DNA from: Devosia ginsengisoli
GTDB lineage: Bacteria > Pseudomonadota > Alphaproteobacteria > Rhizobiales > Devosiaceae
Assembly: GCF_024707105.1 (NCBI RefSeq)
Contig: NZ_JANQAJ010000011.1
Location: 941,488 to 1,005,487 of the forward strand
Direction: 5' to 3'
Length of the DNA stretch: 64,000 nucleotides
The notes under the pieces are model-generated. The model ran no database searches. It was not told where the DNA came from and saw only the letters and a list, made by a program, of their open reading frames with translations. Numbering within the stretch: position 1 is the first letter of the stretch; each line of letters starts with the position of its first letter. Below, one piece after another: positions 30,018 through 40,100 of this stretch. Made by a program: the position numbers and the translations under genes.

Positions 30018-32012
30018 AGGGCCAGCCCAACCGTCTCGGCACCGACCGGCAGCATCATTTCCACGGCAGCGCCATCAACCGCACCAAGCCGCTGCAATTT
30101 CGGCTGGATGGCCGTGTGATATCCGGTTTTGCCGGCGACACCGTGCTCAGCGCGGCGCTGGCTTCCGGCATCGACACGGTGGGACGGCGCGACGGCGCCG
30201 TGCTGGCCCTCTCGTCCCGTCATGCCCCGGCTATCAGCTTTGCCGCTTTGGCCGGCGATCACCAGCGCGCTTTGCCCATGGAGCGCACCCTTGCCACCGA
30301 TGGCGCCGACTATCTCACCAGCGCGAGGAAGACCAAGGGCAACCCCATTACCCGCCTGCTGCGGCGCTATGGGCGCTCGCTCGCTATCGATCTTGACCGC
30401 CCCGACGCGCTGGCCCGACCCTGGCTCGGTACGCCGGCCGCGCCAGGCCCGCAAGCCGATCTCGTCGTGGTCGGCGGCGGCGTTGCGGGCTTGTCGGCGG
30501 CTTTGGCTGCAGCCAAACGCGGCCTGCAGGTCGTGCTGGCCGAAGCGACGCCCTTTCTGGGTGGCAAGACGCGCCTCTTCGGCACGCAGGAGGGTGAGGA
30601 AACGCCCGACGAGGCCATTGCGCGCCTCCGTGCCGCCGTCGCCAAAGCCGACGCCATCACCGTGCTGACCAGTGCCGAGGCCTTTGCCCTGCGCCCCGGC
30701 GTGGTGCGGCTGCATCAGGTCGAAATGCTCGACAGCACCCCGACCGGACGCGTCATCGATATCCGCGCACGCCATATCATCCTCGCCACCGGGGCGCTGG
30801 AGCGGCTGCCGCTGTTTCCGGGCAATCGATTGCCCGGTGTCGCGGGCACGCTGGAAGCGTTCGAGCTGGCGCAACTGCATGGCGTCTGGCCGGGCGCAAC
30901 GGCCCTCGTCGCCACCAGCAGCAGCCCCGCCTATCGCCTCGCCATGCTGGCGACCGATGCCGGCATAACCGTGCCGCGCATCGTGGATTCGCGCCCACGC
31001 CCGCAGTCGCGCTTCATCGAATTCTCCAAGGCCTATGGCATCACCCTGGCGGCCGGTACCATCGTCGCGTCGGCGGCAGCTGCGCCGAAGGGCGGCGGGC
31101 TCACCGTCATGCCGCAATTATCGATGGAGGGATTTTCACGGGCCGAGCCGGCATTGACCGTCGACCGGCTGGTGGTCAGCGGCGGCTGGCAACCCGATCT
31201 TACGCTCTGGCATATGGCGGGCGGAGAAAGCGCCTGGAATGGATCGAGCGCCCGGCTCGAGCCGCATGCCGGTCCTGATGGCATCGTACTGGCCGGCAGC
31301 GCCGCCGGCTGGCTCAGCCGCAGCGCATGCCTGGCCAGCGGCAGCGATGCGGTCGATGTGCTGCTCGGCCGCCAGCGCCGGCTGGTCGAGGACCGGTTGA
31401 TCGATCCGATCTATGAAACGCCCGACGCGCCAGCCCCTGTCGGCGACGAGCCGGATGAGGCGGCGCAGCCGGTCTTTCTCGATGGCGGCTGGCGCCATAT
31501 CGAGCGGCCGCGCAAGGTGGTGTCGCGCTGGCCGGCCTGGCTGCCCTTCGCGCCCAAGCCGCCCGGCTGGTCGCTAGCCGATACGCCGCAACCGCTCGAT
31601 ATCGCCGATATCGCCGCCGGCGTGCAGCTTGGCGCCATTCCGGCCGCCAGCGCCGGCATCGTGGCACAGGAGCGCGTCGCCATGGTGGCGGTCGAGAGCG
31701 GGGAGGACGATATCGGCCCCTCAGCCGATCCCCCTGCCCCTGCCGCCCAGCTACCTGACCGGTCGCTACGAGGGCGCAACACTGTGGCTGGTCGCCCCAC
31801 ACGACGCGCGGCAGCTCGATATGGGCGCGCTGATCTATTCCAATGCGGATATGTCCGATCCGCTCAGGGCCATCGGCGTCGTGGTGCGGATTGTCGGGGA
31901 CAAGGCCGTGGCCCTCGTGACCGGCAGTGCCGGGCAGACGGCATGGGTGCGCGAACCCAGCCGCGCCGTCGGCATCAGGCTGGTGGAGCCGTATCGCCCT
32001 GACGGAAACTAG
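30014..32012 (+). pseudogene. Sarcosine oxidase alpha-like FAD oxidoreductase lacking GcvT domain, with apparent frameshift near 31730
   Basis: VISGFAGDTVLSAALASGI (SoxA N-terminus-like), LVVVGGGVAGLSAALAAAKRG; C-terminal tail SYLTGRYEGATLWLVAPHDARQLDMGALIYSNADMSDP continues only in the +1 frame (stop 32012). Confidence 0.65.
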
Positions 32013-33220
32013 TTGCGGCGCTCGGCGGCAGCGCGGGCGCGCTTCAGCGTATCGGCATATTCCGGATTGAAGCGGACTTCGGCCATCTTGATGCCGGCAT
32101 CGAGCCGCGCGCTGATGACCGGGTCGGCGGGATTTTGCCGGATAAGGTCGAGATTGCGCTGCAGATGGACTTCCAGCGCCTGGCCGGTCTGGCTCCAGGC
32201 CTGGTCGAACAGGGCATTGAGCGCCAGCGAATCGCGGCATTCGCGGATGGTCGCCAACAGATAGACGCCGTTGATAGCGGCCAGGATCCGGTCATTGTCC
32301 AGCCGATCGCTGCCTTCGCGGCCGCGGCGCATGGCCTGGTTGATATCGGAAACGACATCGCGCAGGCGCGGTTCGATGCGGTCGGAGACCTGCTTGGTTA
32401 TGGCCGACAGCACCATGGCCCAGCGGCTGCCACGGGCGAATTCGATATAGCCGCTCAGCGAGCGCACCAGGCGGTGAAAGCGCTCAAGGCTGCGGCAGAC
32501 CAGATCGATATCGGCAAAGGCACCCATCGGCTGGAGGATGTGGATCTGATTCTGTGCATGCGCCAGGATGGCGTCGATGACCGGGCTGAAACCCATGCGG
32601 ATCACCGCAGCTTCGGTGGCATTGCCCGAGAGCTTGATGATGGTGGTGACCAGCCGGGTCGGATTGGCAATCTGGCTCAGCGCGGCATGGAACAGCAGCG
32701 AAGCCAGAGCCTGGTCCTGCAGAGGCATGGACTGTAGGGCCACGCCCAGCGCCCCATCGTCGGTAATGGTATTGACCGCCTTGCCGAAAGCCTTGGCCTT
32801 GGCCAGCAGCGCACGGCTGCGCAAGGCCATCATCATGGTTGGCAGGGCGTCGCGGGCTTCGGTGCTGCCCAGGGCGGCGCGCAGGCGGCGATCCTTTTCG
32901 GGGTCCTTGGCGACGGCGGCCAGGCCATCCTTCATGCGCGCCAGCACATCGGGCATGACGGCTTCGAGGTCGCTGGCCGAGAAATTGCCGCTGGCCACGC
33001 CATCGGCCGAGATCAGGTCGGGGCAGAGATCGCGATAAACCCAGACCCAGCCGGCCTCGGCATGGGCACGCGTCACCGATCCGGCAAAGGGGAACGAGAC
33101 GGGGTCCTGCACCAGGATCGCATCGATGAGGCCGGCAAAGGGACGCCCAGCCATACGGCCGGCCCGGCGGGGCGCGGCGGAGGCCGGCGTTTCACTTTTA
33201 TTGGCGGCTTGGGACATCAA
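32009..33220 (-). CDS. Hypothetical protein
   Basis: Long ORF, coding composition, no recognised family. Confidence 0.65.
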   Translation of the reverse strand: MMSQAANKSETPASAAPRRAGRMAGRPFAGLIDAILVQDPVSFPFAGSVTRAHAEAGWVWVYRDLCPDLISADGVASGNFSASDLEAVMPDVLARMKDGLAAVAKDPEKDRRLRAALGSTEARDALPTMMMALRSRALLAKAKAFGKAVNTITDDGALGVALQSMPLQDQALASLLFHAALSQIANPTRLVTTIIKLSGNATEAAVIRMGFSPVIDAILAHAQNQIHILQPMGAFADIDLVCRSLERFHRLVRSLSGYIEFARGSRWAMVLSAITKQVSDRIEPRLRDVVSDINQAMRRGREGSDRLDNDRILAAINGVYLLATIRECRDSLALNALFDQAWSQTGQALEVHLQRNLDLIRQNPADPVISARLDAGIKMAEVRFNPEYADTLKRARAAAERRN

Positions 33221-33315
33221 CGCAGTGGGTCTGGAAAACGAATTCGTCCCAAACCCTATAGCGCGTTGGTAAACAATCCTTATGCGGAAAGCCTGCGAGC
33301 TTTATCCGAGTAGTC

Positions 33316-33789
33316 TCAGGCGGCGCCCTGCACGACAGCCCAGTTGCCATTCTGCTCGCGGCAGGCGGTGCCCTTCTTCACATAGTCCTGGCCATTGGCC
33401 TTGACCGTATGCGTGAAGTCACGGCAATCGAGATTGTTGACGCGGACATAGGGGCCGACGGCCACCGTGCCGGTCGTGCCCTTGTCGCCGGCCCATTGGC
33501 GCGGGGCGCCGGGGCGGCCGAATTGCAGCGCATAGAACTGGGCGCTGTTGGCTTCGGCCGAATCCTTGGCCGTCATGATCGCCAAAGCAGCCGGATCGAC
33601 GAAGCCATTGGCCACGCTAGTGGTCAGCAAGGCCTGCTGCGTCGTCTGGGCCGGGCTCGCCACCAGCGGCTGCGGGGTTACCGGGGCCATCACCACCGGG
33701 GCCTGCGCCACCTGGGTCGGACCGGTGCTGGCACAACCGGCCAGGGTCAAGGCAAGCAACGGCGCGGCGATTAGGGCGATGCGATTCAT
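33316..33789 (-). CDS. Lipoprotein, 17-kDa surface-antigen-like
   Basis: Lipobox LTLAGC after signal peptide; VNNLDCRDFTHTVKANGQDYVKKGTACREQNGNW motif. Confidence 0.7.
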   Translation of the reverse strand: MNRIALIAAPLLALTLAGCASTGPTQVAQAPVVMAPVTPQPLVASPAQTTQQALLTTSVANGFVDPAALAIMTAKDSAEANSAQFYALQFGRPGAPRQWAGDKGTTGTVAVGPYVRVNNLDCRDFTHTVKANGQDYVKKGTACREQNGNWAVVQGAA

Positions 33790-33849
33790 GATGTGACTAT
33801 CTCGTGGTCGTTATAGAGGCTCTTGTTGTCGTAATGCGGCGAAAGTGCG

Positions 33850-35226
33850 TCAGGTTGCATTTGGCCTGGCCATGGCGCTCAGCCGGGCGGTGGGCAGGCG
33901 CAACTCCGCCAGCAGCCCGCCCAGCGCCGAGCGCTTGAGCGCCAGGCCGCCGCCATAGACATCCACCAGTTCCTTGATGATATCGAGTCCCAGACCGCTT
34001 CCCGGTGTTTTTTCATCCAGCCTGACACCGCGGCGCAACGCTTTCTGCGCATCTTCCTCCGAAAGGCCGGGGCCGTTGTCGTCGATGCGGATCAGCAGCA
34101 TGGTGCCGGTCTCGCTGCGCTCGGCATCGAGCCGCACCCCAACCTGGCCGTTGGACCATTTGCAGGCATTGTCGAGCAGATTGCCCGCCATTTCCTCCAG
34201 GTCCGCCTCGTCGCCGCGGAACCACGGCAGAGACGCATCGGGGCGCTGGAAGGCAATGGTGACATCGGGGTGAATCTTGCGCATCACGCGCGTTAGCCGC
34301 AGCATGATCATGGTCGGGTCGGCCTTCTTGCCCACCACCGAGGTGCGGGCCGCCAGCCGCGCCCGCTCGAGATAGGTGGCCACCATCGTGCTCATCTTCT
34401 CGCTCTCGGTCACCACGACATCGGCCAGCGCCCCCTTGCGGGCCGCAGCCTCGTTGCGCAGCACGGCAATGGGGGTCTTGAGCCCATGGGCCAGGTTGCC
34501 CACTTGGTTGCGCGCCCGCTCGATGATTTGCGCATTGGAGCGCAGCAATTCGTTGACCTCTTCGGCCAGCGGCGCGATTTCGCGGGGATAGGTGCCGGTC
34601 ACGGCGACGCTCTCGCCCTCGCGCACGCTTTCGATGGCGGCGCTTAGCCGGTCGATCGGCCGCAGGGCAAACCGCGCCACGATGGCGCTCATGATGGCCA
34701 ACATCACCCCCACGGCCCCCAGCACGATAAAGGCCTGACCGCGAAAGCCTTCCACCAGTTCGAGGATTTCGCTCAGATTGCCGGACACGATGATCCGGTA
34801 GGTGGTCGGAGCCAGCGTCACCGTGCGCTCCACCACGCGCATGCGCGTACCGAAGACGTCGTCCATGATCGCGGTGCGGCGGCCGAGCGTATCTGGCGAT
34901 CCGGTCATCTCAGGCAGGTCGATCCCGACCATCGAGGTCGAAAGATTGTAGAGTGCGCCGTCGGCATCGCGAATGGCCCAATACCAGCCCGAGCGTGGCC
35001 GGTCGAAGCGCGGATCGCTGAGCGCAATATCGGCGCTGGACGGATCGCCCTCTTCCAGCAGGGCGCCGGCCAGGCTTTCGACATGAAACTCGAGCGTTTC
35101 CGAGAGCGAGGCATCGAGCGCCCGCGAATAGAGGTCGGTCAGCAGAAACCCGGTCGCCACCAGCGCCAGCACCAGCCAGCCCGCCGACAACCAGAACAAT
35201 GACGCCGCGATAGACCCCTTACGCAT
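33850..35226 (-). CDS. Sensor histidine kinase (PhoQ-like)
   Basis: NLAHGLKTPIAVLRNEAAA H-box, NLLDNACKWSNGQV, GSGLGLDIIKELVDVYGG. Confidence 0.9.
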   Translation of the reverse strand: MRKGSIAASLFWLSAGWLVLALVATGFLLTDLYSRALDASLSETLEFHVESLAGALLEEGDPSSADIALSDPRFDRPRSGWYWAIRDADGALYNLSTSMVGIDLPEMTGSPDTLGRRTAIMDDVFGTRMRVVERTVTLAPTTYRIIVSGNLSEILELVEGFRGQAFIVLGAVGVMLAIMSAIVARFALRPIDRLSAAIESVREGESVAVTGTYPREIAPLAEEVNELLRSNAQIIERARNQVGNLAHGLKTPIAVLRNEAAARKGALADVVVTESEKMSTMVATYLERARLAARTSVVGKKADPTMIMLRLTRVMRKIHPDVTIAFQRPDASLPWFRGDEADLEEMAGNLLDNACKWSNGQVGVRLDAERSETGTMLLIRIDDNGPGLSEEDAQKALRRGVRLDEKTPGSGLGLDIIKELVDVYGGGLALKRSALGGLLAELRLPTARLSAMARPNAT

Positions 35227-35254
35227 GGCGATCCAGACGGAGCAATGAAAGAGC

Positions 35255-35340
35255 CCTCATGGTGAGCCTGTCGAACCACGAGGGGGCGCGAGTGGAGGCT
35301 CGAACGCACGACCTCGTGGTTCGACAAGCTCACCATGAGG
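35255..35340. repeat. Palindromic repeat family A, copy 3 (inside a two-component operon)
   Basis: Arms 35255-35283 and 35312-35340, 28/29 complementary. Confidence 0.9.
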
Positions 35341-35372
35341 TCTACTGGGCAATTGTGCCAAACCAGACCCTC

Positions 35373-36032
35373 TCAGTCTTCGGCGATCTGGTAGCCCAGC
35401 CCGCGCACCGTCTGGATGCAATCTTCGGGCAGCTTCTTGCGCAGGCGACCGACGAACACTTCGATCGTGTTGCTGTCGCGGTCGAAATCCTGGTCGTAGA
35501 GATGCTCGGTCAGTTCGGTCCGCGAGATGACCTTGCCCTTGTGATGCATGAGATAGCTCAACAGCCGCAATTCGTGGCTGGTCAGTTTCACCGACTGGCC
35601 ATCGACCGTCACCTTGCCCGAGCGCGCATCGAGCCGCACGGCGCCGGCCACGATCTCGTTGGAGGCCAACCCCGCCGCCCGCCGCACCAGCGCGCGGATG
35701 CGGGCCAGCACTTCCTCCATGTGAAAGGGCTTGGCGACATAATCGTCGGCACCGGCATCAATGCCCTGCACCTTGTCGCTCCAGCGGTCGCGCGCCGTCA
35801 GCAGCAGCACCGGTGTGGTCTTGCCGGCGCGGCGCCATTCCTCGAGCACCGACAGCCCGTCCATCTGCGGCAAGCCGATATCGAGCACGATGGCGTCATA
35901 GGGTTCGGTATCGCCAAGGAAGTGGCCTTCCTCGCCATCGAAAGCCACGTCGACCGCGTAACCGGCCTCGGTCAGGGCTTCCTTGAGCTGACGGTTGAGA
36001 TTGGTATCGTCTTCGACAACAAGAATACGCAT
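35373..36032 (-). CDS. OmpR/PhoP-family response regulator
   Basis: VVEDDTNLNRQLKEAL, DIGLPQMDGLSVLEEWR, winged helix HELRLLSYLMHHKGKVISRTELTEHLYDQDFDRDSNTIEVFVGRLRKKL. Confidence 0.94.
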   Translation of the reverse strand: MRILVVEDDTNLNRQLKEALTEAGYAVDVAFDGEEGHFLGDTEPYDAIVLDIGLPQMDGLSVLEEWRRAGKTTPVLLLTARDRWSDKVQGIDAGADDYVAKPFHMEEVLARIRALVRRAAGLASNEIVAGAVRLDARSGKVTVDGQSVKLTSHELRLLSYLMHHKGKVISRTELTEHLYDQDFDRDSNTIEVFVGRLRKKLPEDCIQTVRGLGYQIAED

Positions 36033-36058
36033 TTGCAGGCCCCCGATGCGTCTATGCG

Positions 36059-36352
36059 TTACTGCGCGCTCAGAACCAGGTTCTGAGCTTCCCCCTCGGG
36101 CGTCAGTACGCCGATAATATAGACGAGCCTGCCGCCTTCGTCACATACCTGAACGGAAAGGATTTCCGCGCTGCCGCCAACGCCGGCCGAAGCCAGTACG
36201 GCATCGAGGGACATGATCTGGCCGGACGACACCGCATCCTGGATCTGGCGCTTGTCGAGGCACGCCTGCGCATTGGCCGCCCCGGTCGAGGCAAGGCCAA
36301 CCGCCAGCGCGACTGCGATCGAAGCAAGGAATTTCGAGGTCAAGGTTTTCAT
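36059..36352 (-). CDS. Small secreted PepSY-like/hypothetical protein
   Basis: Signal peptide MKTLTSKFLASIAVALAVGLASTGAANAQ; adjacent to and co-oriented with PhoPQ-like genes. Confidence 0.65.
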   Translation of the reverse strand: MKTLTSKFLASIAVALAVGLASTGAANAQACLDKRQIQDAVSSGQIMSLDAVLASAGVGGSAEILSVQVCDEGGRLVYIIGVLTPEGEAQNLVLSAQ

Positions 36353-36429
36353 GGCAGCAACTTAGGGCGACGTTGCTGAATGGGACATGAATGAGGCAAA
36401 GCGCAAGTCTTTAGCCAAATTTTTGAGCC

Positions 36430-37194
36430 TCAAGCCCGCCCGATATCGCCCTTCAGCCCCTTGCGCAGGAACAGCACGGCCAGCGCTTCCATGATGAGCT
36501 GGCCCGCCGAACTGCCCTCGAGTGCCGGCAGGTCGATTCCCAGCATTTGCGCCAGGCCCGCCAGCAGCATGAAGGCAGCGACGATATAGGTCTTGTAGCC
36601 ATTGAGAATATCCATGATCGTTCTCCAGAGTGTGATCGTATCGACCGGCGCCGTCGTGCCGGAAGTAGCCAGCGCCGCGGCTCGTACCGCGGCAACACGG
36701 TTGGTCCAGCCGCGGCCGAACGTGGCGAAAGTCGGCAAACGGTTGAGGAAAGCCAGCCGGCGGTCGCAGAGCGCGCCGATCAGCACACCCAGCCCCTTGC
36801 GCGCGGCATAGCTCTCCACCGCGCCCAGCGTCAGCGGCCCCACCTGTCCGTCGGCAGCCACGTCGAGTTCGGCCTGCAGCGTGCGGATGGCCCGGTCGGG
36901 ACCGGAATTGACGGCGAAGTCAAACAGAGCCAGGTCGAGCCCGGCGGGGAATTGCCCGGCCTGGCAGCGATCCCAATAGCTGGCGCGATAGATCTTCGCC
37001 GCTTCCGGGCGCTGCAATTCCATCACCGCGCTCTTGGGCAGGTTCCACCACGGCGACACCATGCGCCAGCGCGCCAGCGTCTTGTGGGTAATGCCCATAT
37101 TGGTAGCCCCGCCGGGATCGGACGGATGGTCGACATAGCCGCCCTCTTGGCGCAGCACCTCGTCGAGGCAAATATCGAACCGGCTTCTAGCCAT
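36430..37194 (-). CDS. GH108-type endolysin/secretion activator with C-terminal holin-like hydrophobic domain
   Basis: VLRQEGGYVDHPSDPGGATNMGITHKTL (GH108), PG-binding region, C-terminal NGYKTYIVAAFMLLAGLAQMLGIDL... Confidence 0.85.
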   Translation of the reverse strand: MARSRFDICLDEVLRQEGGYVDHPSDPGGATNMGITHKTLARWRMVSPWWNLPKSAVMELQRPEAAKIYRASYWDRCQAGQFPAGLDLALFDFAVNSGPDRAIRTLQAELDVAADGQVGPLTLGAVESYAARKGLGVLIGALCDRRLAFLNRLPTFATFGRGWTNRVAAVRAAALATSGTTAPVDTITLWRTIMDILNGYKTYIVAAFMLLAGLAQMLGIDLPALEGSSAGQLIMEALAVLFLRKGLKGDIGRA

Positions 37195-40100
37195 GGAATT
37201 CCCCCTGCGCCGCATGCCCCGCGCCCAGAACCGGGCTCAGTTGCTCAATCGTGAAATCGAACGCCGCCGGCAGCGCGCCGAAATCGGCCACCTGCGCGGC
37301 GCTCGCATAGCTAGCGGAAGGCATGCCGGTTTCCAGCACCCGCACGGCCGTCCCGCCATCGAGGATCGTGATCCGATAGCGCTCGGGCGCGTGTTCCAGC
37401 GGACTGTCGGCCACGCCCCAGCCATCGCCATCGGCCCGGCTGCGCCGCATCCAGGTCAGGCCAATATCGCCGGCATCATCGCGCAAAGCCCGCAGATGCA
37501 CCGGCGCCAGCGGCAGAGCCGGCCCCAACCCGGTCTCGGCCGTGAGGCTCGTGCCTTCGATATCGCTCGCCCCGGCATAGACACGGAAATCCCGCATCTC
37601 GCCCAACAGGCGCGGCTCCATCGGCAGCGTCACCGCCCGGGAGTCGAGCACCATCACGCGACTCCCGGCGGTTGCCGAACCGGCCTCCGTGCCTTCGAGT
37701 CCGCGCAACAACCGGCTCAGCCGATAACGCCCGGCCGAAACCAGTTCGGCTTCGGCAAAGCCGATCACCTCCCAACCGCCGGCCCCCTCGATGGCGAACC
37801 GGTTGCCGCCCGACAGCGCGGCCAGCGGTTCCACCGAGGCCAGGTGCCCCGCCAGCAGCGTCACCTCGATGACATTGCCCCGATCCCACACGCCTGTCGG
37901 TCCCGGCAGCAATGGTGTTTCGAGCGTCCCCAGCAGCCCGCGCCGCGGCAGGTTCACCGCCAGCGCCCCGGTCGCGTCATCGACCAGTTGCACGCTGCCC
38001 GGCCAGGGTTGCGCATAGGCCGCGGCCACCAGCCGCGACCGGCCAGGGTCGGCGGGCAACGGCGGCAGATGCGCCAGCGCCACCAGCGGCAGCGACCGCA
38101 CCGCCGGCCTCGTGCCCCCGGCCAACGGCCGATCGATCCCGGTCGCCACGGCGGTTCCCGAAGGCAGCGTCCGCGCCGTCACCCGCCGCATCAGCCCATC
38201 GCGGATTTCGCTGATCTCGAACGGCCCTTCGGCCAGCCCATCGATTTCCACCAGGTCCCCCGGCTCCAGCGCCAGCGCCGCAGGTGGCAGGTTGAAATCC
38301 AGCGTCTCGCGCTGCGCGCTGCGCCCATCGAGCATCCGCTCCGCGGCCAGCCGCGCGCCCGAGCCATCCAGCGTCATTGCCATGACCTCGCCCACCAGCG
38401 GCCCGGTCCCGTCGGTCAGTGCCGTCACCGTACCGCTCAGGTAGTCTCGCTCGCGGTCGAGATAGGTCAGCGCCAGCCGCCCCGGCGCCTCGGCCGGATC
38501 GCCGCGCTTCCGCGACAGCGTCGCGCCCTCGCTTTGCGCCAATTCTTCAGCGTCGAGCGCCATCGCCCCGCCTCGCCGCGCCAGGCCCAGATGCAGGCCA
38601 TCAATCCCGTTGCGCAGGCTCAGCCCCGTCGCATCAAGCAACGGCTCCAGCGCCTCGCGCGCGGTCGTCGCATGGCCCAGCACCAACCCGCCCACCAGCG
38701 GCGCAGCCGGTTCGGCGCTCAGTGCCACCCCATGGTCCGCGGCGACGGCCCTGGCCAATTCGTCGCTCGCCATGCCGCCCAGCCGCCCGGTCAGCCAGTG
38801 GCCGTTGCGATGGTTCGGGCCATCGGCCCACACATCACTCAGCGCCGGAAAGGCCGGATAGGGCCGCGCGTCCCAGGTCCAGTGATAGATGCGCTCGACA
38901 TCGACCATGCCGGCCGGATTATTGGCCGGATTGCGCCAGAAAGCCTGATGCGCCCGCAATACCTGCCGCTGGATCAGCGGATCTGGCGTCCCGGTCGAAA
39001 AATACGGCCGCCCACTCTCGGCACTCTTGGGGTCGCCGAAGATATTCGGCTGGTTCGCCCCCTTGTCGACAGCGCCGCAGCCCAACTCCGTGAACAGAAT
39101 TGGCTTCGAGCCCGGCACCCACGCCGTCGGGCTGCCATTGCGCACCCCACCCGGCCGGTTGTGGTGTGCCTGACTCCACCAGTTGCGAATATCCTTGTAG
39201 CGCCACACCCACGGCTCGCCATGCGCCCCATCAGTGATCGGCGTCCGCACCTGCGCCCGCCGGTCGGCATCACTGGCATAGAACCAGTCATAGCCCTCGC
39301 CGCCGGCAATATTGCCCATGAGATAGTCAAGGTCATGCGTAGACGCCGCCAGAGTCGCATCCGCATGGCCCTGCCCGTCCCGCCAATCGGCCAGCGGCAT
39401 ATAATTGTCGATGCCGACAGCATCGATATTGGCTGAGGCCCAGAGCGGATCGAGGTGAAAGAATTTTTCGCCCCCGCCCGGCTGGTAGCCCGAATATTCG
39501 CTCCAATCCGCCGCATAGGTCAGCTTCGTCCCCGCGCCCACCACGCCCCGCACATCGGCCGCCAGCGTCACCAGCGCCGAAACGAAGGGAAAGCTGTTGC
39601 CCGCCCCGCGCACCGTGGTCAGGCCAACCATTTCCGAGCCGATGATCAGCGTATCGACGCCACCCGCCGCCACGGCCAGTCCGGCATAATGCAGCACCAT
39701 CTGCCGATAGGCCGCCGCAAATGTCGCCACCTGCGTCGCCGCTGCCGCCGATTTGTCCGGCGATCCCGCCCGCCCCGGCGCCGGGTGACAGGTGATCCGC
39801 CCGCGCCAGGGATAGGCCGCCTGCCCCGTCCCGCCATAGGGATTTGGCAGGCCGTTGCCCGCCGGCACATCCATCATCACCATGGGGTAGAGCGTCACGC
39901 GCAGTCCGCGTGCCTTGAGGTCGGCAATCGCCGCCCGCACCGATGCGTCCGAAGGCGTGCCGCCATAGGCCGCCCCGCCATCATGGCTCGATACGACAGG
40001 CACGTCGCCGCGCCCCAGCCCGGCCACGCTCCAGCTCGTGCCCTGCACGGTCCTGTCGGCCGCCTCGACACGCGGCCCGATGGCGCAATTGCCGCAGCGC

